Assembly: GCA_903939355.1 (NCBI GenBank)
Contig: CAJAHC010000279.1
Coordinates: 1 to 11,986, forward strand
Reading direction: 5' to 3'
From: an uncultured Methylococcaceae bacterium
Lineage (GTDB): Bacteria > Pseudomonadota > Gammaproteobacteria > Methylococcales > Methylomonadaceae
DNA length: 11,986 nucleotides
The first letter of the stretch is position 1. Each line of letters opens with the position of its first letter. This document shows, one piece after another, positions 1 through 5,541 of the stretch. A program made the translations under genes and the position numbers. The notes under the pieces were generated by a model. It made no database searches. It saw only the letters and a list, made by a program, of their open reading frames with translations, and was not told the origin of the DNA.

Positions 1-2
1 TG

Positions 3-92
3 CCATATAACGATTGGAAAGATAAATTTCAACAAGAGTCCACATCTGAACAATTGGCGGCTTATAAACAGAGACAAGAGGCGAAAAATTAG
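3..92 (+). CDS. C-terminal end of a DUF1244-family protein (5' truncated by window edge)
   Basis: An open frame runs from the window edge to a TAG at 90-92 and encodes 29 residues beginning PYNDWKDKFQQ and ending RQEAKN. The bases before it (TG) fit an ATG codon, so the visible protein probably reads MPYNDWK. As I recall the family, the small DUF1244 proteins end in a motif of the form GMPY-x-x-WK-x-x-x-Q followed by a Glu/Gln-rich tail, and this fragment matches. DUF1244 proteins are short and of unknown function, so no role is proposed. The call rests on 29 residues; a different protein with a similar tail is possible. Confidence 0.5.
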   Translation, partial: PYNDWKDKFQQESTSEQLAAYKQRQEAKN

Positions 93-151
93 CCAGGTAT
101 TTTTATGTCAAAGGATAAATAGAGTTAACTCAAATACTTTAACCTGCGGCA

Positions 152-349
152 ATGTATCACCCTAAAACTCACCGTAGCGAAGACCGCATGGTCAGTAACC
201 ATCAACCGCATGTACGTCCTATTATTTATAGCAATCTCAATAAGTCAGTTGAGTTCGGCGCCAAAAAATGCATTCCGATTGAAGGTAAGTTTGGATAAGG
301 TAAGTGTGCTTATGGGCTCAACCAGATTCAAGCTAAAACAACTCGTTAA
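152..349 (+). pseudogene. Decayed IS5-type transposase fragment with internal deletion and nonsense codon
   Basis: In one frame the sequence encodes a piece ending EDRMVSNHQPHVRPII, then SVEFGAK, then IEGKFG, a TAA at 296-298, and GKCAYGLNQIQAK up to a TAA at 347-349. These resemble separate parts of IS5-family DDE transposases: the DRIVSISQPHVRPIVRGK segment, the VEFGAK segment and the C-terminal EGKFGQGK(R)xYGL-x-x-I-x-AK segment. The TAA falls where Gln (CAA) is usual, so it looks like a C-to-T nonsense change. VEFGAK and EGKFG are nearly adjacent here, although an intact transposase has a long catalytic stretch between them, so most of the DDE core is deleted. The N-terminal part is also absent. 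No terminal inverted repeats were identified. It cannot be active. Confidence 0.7.
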
Positions 350-370
350 CCCGACCCCATTGATTTCAAT

Positions 371-616
371 TTTCGTCGAGTTTCTTTAAGAACCCGGTGG
401 ATTACAAGGGGAGCTCGTCGTATATCTTTAAGAACTCGGCGGATTACAATGGGAACTCCTCGTGTTTCTATAAGAACTCAGCGGATTACAACTGAAACTC
501 GTCGTGTTTCTATAAGAACTCGGCGGATTACAGCTGGAACTCGTTGTGTTTCTTTAAGAACCCAGCGGATTACAACTGGAACGGGTCGTGTTACTTTAAA
601 ACCACGCGGATTGTAA
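371..616. repeat. 42-bp minisatellite, five units plus degenerate ends, with 21-bp sub-period
   Basis: The motif AAGAAC..CGG..GGATTACA recurs at exactly 42-bp spacing. GGATTACA starts at 399, 441, 483, 525 and 567, and a degenerate copy (GGATTGTA) starts at 608. AAGAAC starts at 388, 430, 472, 514 and 556. Units are contiguous with no spacers and differ by scattered substitutions. The two 21-bp halves of a unit resemble each other: GAACTCGGCGGATTACAAC against GAACTCGTCGTGTTTCTAT agree at about 13 of 19 positions, so the unit itself looks like an old duplication. Because 42 is a multiple of three, one plus-strand frame stays open from 350 to the TAA at 614-616. It reads as an Arg/Thr-rich heptad ([RG]T[RQ]R[IV][TS]x). 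The first ATG in that frame is inside the array at 449, so I do not call a gene. Confidence 0.85.
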
Positions 617-879
617 GCAGCCCGCCGCTTCAGGACTTGGAACAATGCTTAATTGCAATGACTGTGTAACTAGCAGCATGACTACATCAGGTGCAACCGC
701 GAAAAATCAAGCTAATCCCTATTGATTCTGTTCATCCTTTTGTAGTTACTGTAAAACCTTACAAAACATTTAATGCGAATCCCTTAAAGCAATAATTTAA
801 TGTTATTCTAACCAAAAATTAAACTTGTTAAACCGCCGCTTGAGTCGTCTCTCATAACATCAGACACGCACTACATGCA
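617..879. other. Non-coding remnant between minisatellite and HsdS fragment
   Basis: Apart from a few very short open frames with stops in all six frames, nothing is recognisable here. The stretch is AT-rich and could be decayed coding sequence belonging to the HsdS-like remnant that follows, but no motif supports that. Confidence 0.4.
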
Positions 880-1149
880 GTAGTTGTTAAAGCAAATACT
901 GATATTAATGTAATTTGGCTTTATCACCAGCTAAAATTATTAAACTTAAATCAATATGCTACAGGGGTAGCTCAACCAGGTCTTTCAGTTCAAAAGATTC
1001 TTAATGTATCTACAACCGTTCCACCCATCGAAGAGCAAGAAAACTTAGTTCAAAAAATAGCAGCCCAAGAAACCATCATCGCCGCCGCACAACAAACAAT
1101 CGACGCAGCAGCCAGTAAAAAACAAGCCATCTTGAAACAGTATTTATAG
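880..1149 (+). pseudogene. 3' remnant of a type I restriction specificity (HsdS-like) gene
   Basis: The frame closes at TAG 1147-1149 and has no stop back to a TGA at 841-843. The last 90 or so residues read as the end of a target-recognition domain and its following helix. They include LNQYATGVAQPGLSV, then ILNVSTTVPPIEEQENLVQKI and a long Ala/Gln-rich amphipathic helix ending KKQAILKQYL. The A-x-G-x-x-x-x-x-L-s-V, short strand, (l/v)PP(l)eEQ-x-x-I/V pattern is typical of HsdS and related specificity subunits. The N-terminal recognition domain, the central helix and a start codon are missing, and the upstream sequence is not alignable by eye. It is therefore a 3' fragment rather than a working gene. 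Nine bases separate its stop from the antitoxin ATG at 1159, so the antitoxin start lies directly in its wake. Confidence 0.65.
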
Positions 1150-1158
1150 GAGAAAACC

Positions 1159-1371
1159 ATGCTTAATAGCCAAGAACTTTACCAACAAGCCAATCAGTTG
1201 CCTCCGCTTGAAAAACTACGTCTGGCCGAATTATTACTGGCCGATTTGGACACCCCAGATCCAACGATTGATGCGATCTGGCTTGATGAAGCACAAATAA
1301 GATGGAAAAAATACCAAGCCGGAGAGCTAACAACTGTCAGCTATGAAGAAGTAATGGAAAAATATAAATGA
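1159..1371 (+). CDS. Antitoxin of the putative addiction-module (Unstab_antitox / TIGR02574) family
   Basis: This 70-residue protein fits the small acidic antitoxin family often annotated as putative addiction module component. It has an N-terminal helix with a LPPLEKLRLAELLL stretch (residues 15-28), an acidic linker, and the typical IWLDEAQIRW...YQAGE block, ending in an EEVMEKY helix. By family knowledge such proteins bind and neutralise a partner RelE/ParE-fold toxin, and the toxin-binding part is probably the C-terminal half. The ATG is preceded by AGGAG at 1148-1152, a good ribosome binding site that overlaps the stop of the upstream HsdS remnant. Its stop codon overlaps the toxin start (ATGA at 1368-1371), so the two are translationally coupled. 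No obvious DNA-binding motif can be stated from sequence alone. Confidence 0.8.
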   Translation: MLNSQELYQQANQLPPLEKLRLAELLLADLDTPDPTIDAIWLDEAQIRWKKYQAGELTTVSYEEVMEKYK

Positions 1372-1661
1372 AAATCGACTTTCTTGCGGCAGCGCAATCG
1401 GAGTTAGATGATGCTTTTGAATGGTATGAAGCCCAGCAAAAAAATTTAGGTGTGCAGTTTATTGGTGAGCTCAATGCTGCCATTAAAAGAATCTCTGCTT
1501 ATCCCGATTCTTATATGTTAATCGACAGCACAATCAGACGCTGTCTAATTAAACGTTTTCCTTATAGCATTCTGTATGGGATAAATGTTGATATGATTGT
1601 AATTATTGCTGTTGCTCATCTACATCGAAAACCTAATTATTGGCAAGGGCGAGTAAGATAA
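1368..1661 (+). CDS. ParE/RelE-superfamily toxin
   Basis: The 97-residue basic protein has the ParE/RelE layout. An N-terminal strand (MKIDFLAAAQSEL) is followed by an amphipathic helical hairpin with the common W-Y-E motif (FEWYEAQQKNLG, about residues 18-29) and a second helix FIGELNAAIKRI. Next come a proline-containing turn (AYPDS) and strands carrying RRCLIKRFPYSILY (about 58-71) and IVIIAVAHLHRKPNYW near the C-terminus. The R-R-x-L-I-K-R-F-P-Y-x-I-x-Y block and the terminal AHxHRxPxYW motif are hallmarks of this family. ParE members poison DNA gyrase and RelE members cleave mRNA on the ribosome; which applies cannot be decided from sequence. It is coupled to the antitoxin by a 4-bp ATGA overlap and is full-length, with no sign of decay, unlike its neighbours. 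Confidence 0.85.
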   Translation: MKIDFLAAAQSELDDAFEWYEAQQKNLGVQFIGELNAAIKRISAYPDSYMLIDSTIRRCLIKRFPYSILYGINVDMIVIIAVAHLHRKPNYWQGRVR

Positions 1662-1994
1662 GCGCTAATAAAATCTAGTTCATCTTGAACAGTATTCATA
1701 GAAGTAAACTATGCTGATTCTATGGAATTATTATTAGAAGTACCTGGTTGACCGAGCACATCCATCGTGCCATATTCATATTTAATAAGGCGAGTATAAC
1801 GCGGTGATGGAATTAATAAATCTAAACATTATAGACGGAAGCATTTCCAAGAAATGACTAAAATATGGCTTTTAAAGCGTGCCTGCCAACTTCAATAATT
1901 ACGCTGTAATAATTGTAATTTGCAAAACGCCTACATCAACTACCCAGCCTGCAATAATAGGGGACGTACAATGATTAGAAAGGTATGGTAATCA
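1662..1994. other. Gene-poor spacer, possible fossil coding sequence
   Basis: No intact gene is present. On the minus strand, between in-frame stops at 1829-1831 and 1709-1711, there is a 39-codon open stretch that includes SPRYTRLIKYEYGTMDVLG. It looks coding-like, but I cannot assign it to a family and it has no credible start. The rest is AT-rich with short interrupted frames. This appears to be decayed accessory DNA following the toxin gene. Confidence 0.4.
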
Positions 1995-2177
1995 ATGGGG
2001 GTAAATTACAATACTGTTAGTTCAGGAGTACCAGTATTAAATGGTTCAAATTTACCAAAATTCAAACTACTTGAAGAAGACTTTAGATAGGTGACAATGG
2101 AAAAAGCTAGAGCTTTTAGGAAAGCAATAGCAAAAATAAAAATCAAAGGGGTCAGTGTCGATGATTTTGAAAACTAA
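1995..2177 (+). pseudogene. Broken fragment, possibly HsdS-like, with in-frame amber codon
   Basis: From an ATG at 1995 the frame encodes a piece containing SSGVPVLNGSNLPKFKLLEE, followed by DFR and a TAG at 2088-2090. Beyond that codon the same frame continues as VTMEKARAFRKAIAKIKIKG and ends at TAA 2175-2177. The first part resembles the start of an HsdS recognition domain, where patterns of the form G(V/I)P(V/L)xxGSNL...F...DF(R/V)YV(T/S)xExA are common. Reading TAG as a mutated Tyr codon (TAT/TAC) would restore DFRYVT. The rest of the domain is missing, and the C-terminal KIKIKGVSVDDFEN tail does not look like HsdS, so the junction may be chimeric. A genuine short 31-residue peptide is less likely. 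The assignment is tentative. Confidence 0.35.
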
Positions 2178-2245
2178 ACATCCCCCCGCTTAAGCTGGCG
2201 GGCTTGAAAATCGATGGCGCCATAATCAACGCCCCCTTTGATTTT
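2139..2245. repeat. Nested inverted repeat of about 107 bp upstream of mscL
   Basis: AAAATCAAAGGGG at 2139-2151 is perfectly complementary to CCCCTTTGATTTT at 2233-2245 (13 bp). Inside it, GATTTTGAA (2163-2171) pairs with TTGAAAATC (2204-2212) with one internal G/G mismatch, and CCCGC (2185-2189) pairs with GCGGG (2198-2202) around an 8-nt loop. The whole can fold into one long interrupted hairpin. It overlaps the end of the broken 1995-2177 fragment and stops 85 bp before the mscL start. It may be a small non-autonomous mobile element, the ends of a deleted insertion sequence, or a structured leader; no target-site duplication is obvious. Confidence 0.55.
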
Positions 2246-2330
2246 GTTGATTGACTTTAAGGTTAAAACCACGCCTGCCAAACAAACCGTTAAACCCTAT
2301 AACTGTAATCAAAAACTTGAGGAACTAAAT

Positions 2331-2735
2331 GTGAGCATTTTACAAGAGTTTAAAGAATTCGCCATCAAAGGCAACGCTATTGACATGGCTGTGGGCATCA
2401 TTGTCGGCGCTGCTTTTGGTAAGATTATTTCATCTTTGGTTGCCGACGTATTCATGCCCCCAGTTGGTGTGTTAATCGGAGGCGTGGACTTTACCAAACT
2501 GGAATTCATCCTCAAAGAAGCCGCCGGAAATGTACCTGCCGTTACCATCAAGTACGGTAATTTCATTCAATCCATGGTTGATTTTACGATTATTGCTTTT
2601 ATCATTTTTATGGTAGTAAAGCTCATCAATAACCTTAAGAAAAAAGAACAAGCGGCCCCAGAAACTGCTCCAGAACCCTCCAAGGAAGAGTTGCTGCTGA
2701 CTGAAATCAGGGATTTACTTAAGGAAAGAAAATAA
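2331..2735 (+). CDS. mscL: Large-conductance mechanosensitive channel MscL
   Basis: The homopentameric inner-membrane channel opens under high membrane tension and releases solutes on hypo-osmotic shock. The 134-residue protein has the full MscL plan. An N-terminal amphipathic helix ([14 protein letters not shown]) leads into TM1 at about 15-45, with the pore-lining [20 protein letters not shown] stretch including Gly22. A periplasmic loop with IGGVDF follows, then TM2 at about 77-100 ([13 protein letters not shown]...), a charged Lys/Glu/Pro linker and the conserved C-terminal helix [12 protein letters not shown]. Length is close to the 136 residues of E. coli MscL. GTG at 2331 is chosen because it gives the standard N-terminus and is preceded by GAGG about 8 bases upstream. 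The frame is open upstream to a TTG at 2238, but those residues have no family counterpart and overlap the inverted repeat. It is monocistronic. Confidence 0.95.
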   Translation: MSILQEFKEFAIKGNAIDMAVGIIVGAAFGKIISSLVADVFMPPVGVLIGGVDFTKLEFILKEAAGNVPAVTIKYGNFIQSMVDFTIIAFIIFMVVKLINNLKKKEQAAPETAPEPSKEELLLTEIRDLLKERK

Positions 2736-2807
2736 TCGTTATCGGGAAAACGGGTCTAAGCGACGAGAGTGACAGTAACATTTAAAAGCGTACTTTAAAG
2801 AACGATT

Positions 2808-2839
2808 GAATATATCGGCATATCGATGTATTCATTTTT
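2808..2839 (+). terminator. Probable rho-independent terminator of mscL
   Basis: GAATATATCG (2808-2817) pairs with CGATGTATTC (2824-2833) over 10 bp with one T·G wobble and a 6-nt loop. It is followed by ATTTTT at 2834-2839. The stem is AT-rich but continuous. It lies 73 bp after the mscL stop. Confidence 0.5.
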
Positions 2840-2852
2840 GTACTTCAACTAT

Positions 2853-2893
2853 ATAAAGTGAGTCGGGCATTATAGATGCCGGACCCACTTTAT
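2853..2893. terminator. Long stem-loop between convergent mscL and RRM gene, candidate bidirectional terminator
   Basis: The 18-nt arms at 2853-2870 and 2876-2893 are complementary except for two mismatches (A/C and G/G), with a 5-nt loop TATAG. Both outer ends are AT-rich (ATAAAG...CTTTAT), so either transcript ends in a short U-rich stretch. It sits between a plus-strand gene and a minus-strand gene that converge. The U-tracts are weak, so transcript processing or protection is an alternative role. Confidence 0.5.
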
Positions 2894-2968
2894 TGTCCAA
2901 TTAGCAGTGTTATTCGCTTTCAAACCAACGAGTTAGCTTTGTGCTAAGGTATCAGAGTATAAGTAGCT

Positions 2969-3205
2969 TCATTCGCTTTTTTTAACGCGGACTTTAGTTC
3001 CAGCTATTTGCTGTCCATTTAGAGCATTCATAGCTGCTTTGGCATCGCCTTGTTTTGGCATTTCAATAAATCCAAAGCCTTTGGAGTCTCCAGTAACCTT
3101 GTCGAACACCAAACTACAGGACTGAACGGTACCGTAAACTTCAAATAAAGCTTTTAGCTCTAATTCGGTGGTTGAGCGTGCTAAATTGCGTATTAGTAGT
3201 TTCAT
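2969..3205 (-). CDS. Small RRM-domain RNA-binding protein
   Basis: A single RNA-recognition motif makes up almost the whole 78-residue protein. RNP2 is LLIRNL at residues 3-8, and RNP1 is KGFGFIEM at 42-49 with the aromatic Phe44 and Phe46 that stack on RNA bases. Between them lie the first helix (ELELKALFEVYG) and the variable strand; a second helix (DAKAAMNALNG) and a basic C-terminal strand KVRVKKSE follow. Bacterial single-RRM proteins of this size are common in cyanobacteria and various proteobacteria and are often cold-induced, so an RNA chaperone role is plausible but not shown here. It has no glycine-rich tail. The ATG at 3203-3205 lacks a clear Shine-Dalgarno sequence. A near-perfect -10 box and an 18-bp palindrome precede it, so it probably has its own promoter even though cpdA lies upstream on the same strand. 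Confidence 0.9.
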   Translation of the reverse strand: MKLLIRNLARSTTELELKALFEVYGTVQSCSLVFDKVTGDSKGFGFIEMPKQGDAKAAMNALNGQQIAGTKVRVKKSE

Positions 3206-3214
3206 GGGTTTATA

Positions 3215-3240
3215 GTTTTATTTAAATAAAACAAATTATA
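3215..3240 (-). promoter_or_regulatory. Promoter -10 box and perfect 18-bp palindrome of the RRM gene
   Basis: On the minus strand TATAAT (3235-3240) lies about 30 bases before the ATG. Just downstream of it, over the expected transcription start, is the perfect palindrome GTTTTATTTAAATAAAAC (3215-3232). I see no good -35 box at 16-18 bp. The palindrome could be an operator or form a 5'-end hairpin in the mRNA. Confidence 0.45.
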
Positions 3241-3302
3241 CCGTGCTTTTTACTATAGCATTTTGCTTATCAAAACTAATTGAAATGTTTTATCTTTAAA
3301 GG

Positions 3303-4094
3303 CTAGTAGCTTTGGGTATTGATTTGTAATCCCTGTAATAGCTCAGGGTATAGGGTAATATTTGATTCTATGTGGCCATCAGGATAAAGATTTATAACTC
3401 GATAGCCTGGCTGGGTTGTGTCTAGGCTAAAATCTTGACTTTGGGGTTTAAATTGGAAGCAGGTTGAAGGTGTTCCAAAAACGAGAATACCATCAGTTAT
3501 AGTTTCTATTGTTTGATGGATATGACCAGTTGTTACAGCCTTTACTTGTGGGTATTGTTTTAGAATACTCAAAAAGGCCTTTCTGTTTTTTATCATCATG
3601 GTGTCAAGCCAGGCACTGTTGGTCTTTAGGCAGTGATGATGAACTGCGATTAACGTATGCTGATTTGTTGTATTGGATAGACAGTCCTCAAGAAATAGTA
3701 ATTCTTGTTCCGATAAATAGCCTCCGGGAGCTCCTTGTATTTGGCTATTAAGACAAATTAATTGCCAGTTTTCAAAAGAAAGCTGCTTTCGGCAAGTCAC
3801 TTGGTCTGTGCAAAAAATTTGCTGCATTAGTGCATAATCATCATGATTACCAGGAATACAGATTGAAGGGGTATTATAGGATTCAAGACTTTTTAAAATC
3901 CTCAAATAACTTGCTGAGCATGGATCTTGAGCTAAGTCGCCGGTAACCAAAATTAAATCAATAGGCTTAACTTTGGTAAATGCAAAATCGAGAATGGCAT
4001 TAAAATAATATTCTGTATTAATTCCCAAAAATGTATCGTTTAATCCCGGTTGGATGTGTAGGTCAGTAATTTGCAGAACTGAAATGGGATTCAT
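3303..4094 (-). CDS. cpdA: 3',5'-cyclic-AMP phosphodiesterase CpdA
   Basis: This cytoplasmic metallophosphoesterase hydrolyses cAMP to AMP and so limits CRP signalling. The 263-residue protein carries all the family's metal-binding blocks: D11-x-H13 (QITDLHIQ), G52-D53 (TGDLAQD), G82-N-H-D85, the H152-H-H154 triplet and G190-H191-I-H193. The C-terminal segment PSTCFQFKPQSQDFSLDTTQ followed by PGYR closely resembles E. coli CpdA (PSTCVQFKP...FTLDT..PGWR), which makes the specific call firm. The frame is open further upstream into argA (to 4208), but the ATG at 4092-4094 gives the standard N-terminus and lies 7 bases after the argA stop. There is no clear Shine-Dalgarno sequence, so it is probably translated by coupling to argA. 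Linkage of a cAMP enzyme to arginine synthesis is worth noting but may be incidental. Confidence 0.93.
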   Translation of the reverse strand: MNPISVLQITDLHIQPGLNDTFLGINTEYYFNAILDFAFTKVKPIDLILVTGDLAQDPCSASYLRILKSLESYNTPSICIPGNHDDYALMQQIFCTDQVTCRKQLSFENWQLICLNSQIQGAPGGYLSEQELLFLEDCLSNTTNQHTLIAVHHHCLKTNSAWLDTMMIKNRKAFLSILKQYPQVKAVTTGHIHQTIETITDGILVFGTPSTCFQFKPQSQDFSLDTTQPGYRVINLYPDGHIESNITLYPELLQGLQINTQSY

Positions 4095-4101
4095 GGTTGG
4101 T

Positions 4102-5418
4102 TTATTCAATTTCCTTAACGAGTACTTTGGAATTTCTCTCTGGGTTATAGAGAGATTTAAGTTGATCAGGTAGTGTATTAATTTCAGACGATAAAAAACC
4201 GCGTTCAATAAACCAATGCATGGTTTGGGTTGATAAAACGTAGAGTTTTTTTAGCGCCAATTCTCTGGCTTTTTGATGTATATAATCAAGTAATCTATTG
4301 CCCCTGGCGGATCTCTGATAATCAGGATGGATGGCAAGGCAGGCAATAGCACCGTATTGATTGGCTGTGTTAAGATGTAAAGCAGTGCACCCAATGATTA
4401 AGCCATCTCTTTCAATGATTATATAATTAGCGATTTCCATTTCAATTTTCTCTCGAGAACGTCTGGCTAGTATGCCTTGTTGTTCCAGCGGTTTGATTAA
4501 TTCAAGAATACCGCCTATGTCGTTAAGTGTGGCAGGGCGTAATTCTTCAAAAGGCGTGGAGCTTATCAGCGTGCCAACACCATCACGGCTGAATAGCTCT
4601 AATAATAGAGCGCCATCAATATTTCGGTTAATTAAATGAACTCGTTCTATGCCAGACCGGCATCCTTGAATGGCGGCTTTCAGAGGTAGAGTAATTTTGT
4701 CAGTTATGGCCTGATGTTGTTGCAGAAAAATATCAGCTTCATTTGTCGTCATTTGCCGAATCTGTTCATTATTTTCTGGGTGACAGCAGCTTTGTTCGGT
4801 TAGCAGTATTAATTTTTCTGCTTTTAAAGAAATAGATATTGCAGTAGCTACTTGTTCAGCAGACAGGTTGAAAATTTCTCCACTAGGTGAATAACCAATG
4901 GGTGAAATTAAAACCACATTATTTTGATCGAGTTGTTGATGAATTGCATCGCTATCAATACGACGAACTTCGCCAGTATGGCAGTAATCGATTCCATTTA
5001 TGACGCCGATTGGTTTCGCAGTAACAAAATTACCAGATGCTACTTTGAGACTACAGCCTGCCATAGGTGAGTTTGCTAATCCCATTGATAACAGAGCTTC
5101 GATTTCTACACGAACCAAGCCCGCTGCTTCTTTTACGCATTGAAGTGCCAAATCATCTGTAATTCTTAAATTATTGTGGAACTGGGGAGAAGTGTTTAGT
5201 TTTGCAAGTCGTTGATCAATTTGTGGGCGTATGCCATGAATCAAAACTAGACGTATTCCTAGACTACTGAGGAGCGCAAAGTCGTGTACATGATGATCAA
5301 AGTCATCAGCCAACACCGCTTCACCGCCAAATGAAATAACAAAAGTTTTGTTGCGGTGTGCATGGATATAGGGTGAGGAGTCTCTAAACCAGCTGACGAA
5401 TGATTTTTGTGAATTCAT
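4102..5418 (-). CDS. argA: Amino-acid N-acetyltransferase (N-acetylglutamate synthase) ArgA
   Basis: ArgA transfers an acetyl group from acetyl-CoA to glutamate, the first step of arginine synthesis in the cytoplasm. The 438-residue length is close to E. coli ArgA (443). The N-terminal amino-acid-kinase-like domain (about 1-285) includes RNKTFVISFGGEAV, SLGIRLVLIHGIRPQID and GNFVTAKPIGVINGIDYCHT. By family knowledge this is where arginine inhibits the enzyme. The C-terminal GNAT domain starts near 292 (RPATLNDIGGILELIKPLEQ) and contains RRSREKIEMEI, CLAIHPDYQ and the acetyl-CoA loop R369-S-A-R-G373-N, ending YNPERNSKVLVKEIE. Both ends align well with the E. coli protein. The ATG at 5416-5418 fits the family start, but no strong ribosome binding site is visible. 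It lies 123 bp downstream of ilvD, with a hairpin between them, and closely precedes cpdA. Confidence 0.95.
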   Translation of the reverse strand: MNSQKSFVSWFRDSSPYIHAHRNKTFVISFGGEAVLADDFDHHVHDFALLSSLGIRLVLIHGIRPQIDQRLAKLNTSPQFHNNLRITDDLALQCVKEAAGLVRVEIEALLSMGLANSPMAGCSLKVASGNFVTAKPIGVINGIDYCHTGEVRRIDSDAIHQQLDQNNVVLISPIGYSPSGEIFNLSAEQVATAISISLKAEKLILLTEQSCCHPENNEQIRQMTTNEADIFLQQHQAITDKITLPLKAAIQGCRSGIERVHLINRNIDGALLLELFSRDGVGTLISSTPFEELRPATLNDIGGILELIKPLEQQGILARRSREKIEMEIANYIIIERDGLIIGCTALHLNTANQYGAIACLAIHPDYQRSARGNRLLDYIHQKARELALKKLYVLSTQTMHWFIERGFLSSEINTLPDQLKSLYNPERNSKVLVKEIE

Positions 5419-5460
5419 AATTAACCGCTGGAGTGTTTGCTTGTGGGCGGATAGTTTGGC

Positions 5461-5497
5461 AAGGTAGCCGTGCTTCCTGCTGTTAGTACGTCTACCT
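5461..5497. terminator. Stem-loop between ilvD and argA, function uncertain
   Basis: AAGGTAG (5461-5467) pairs with CTACCTT (5491-5497). The stem continues past one mismatch as CGTGC against GTACG (one G·T pair) around a 12-nt loop. On the minus strand it is not followed by a T-run, so it may be a rho-dependent or processing site after ilvD, or part of the argA leader. Confidence 0.3.
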
Positions 5498-5541
5498 TTG
5501 CGCGATTTTTGTTCACGAAAATATCAATAAATCATTCAGTA

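Noticed and set aside
371..616. CRISPR array
   Set aside because: Units are directly contiguous, with no unique spacers of constant length between identical repeats.
449..616. Small gene encoding an Arg/Thr-rich heptad-repeat protein
   Set aside because: The only ATG is inside the second unit, no ribosome binding site precedes it, and the open frame follows simply from a repeat length divisible by three.
2238..2330. N-terminal extension of MscL from TTG 2238
   Set aside because: It overlaps the inverted repeat and has no family counterpart; GTG 2331 has a ribosome binding site and gives the canonical start.
2309..2566. Minus-strand open frame inside mscL
   Set aside because: It is the antisense shadow of mscL.
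3509..3751. Plus-strand open frame inside cpdA
   Set aside because: Antisense shadow of a strongly supported gene; no recognisable domain or ribosome binding site.
4095..4208. N-terminal extension of CpdA to 301 residues
   Set aside because: It overlaps the 3' end of argA, adds residues absent from the family, and the internal ATG at 4092-4094 gives the standard N-terminus.
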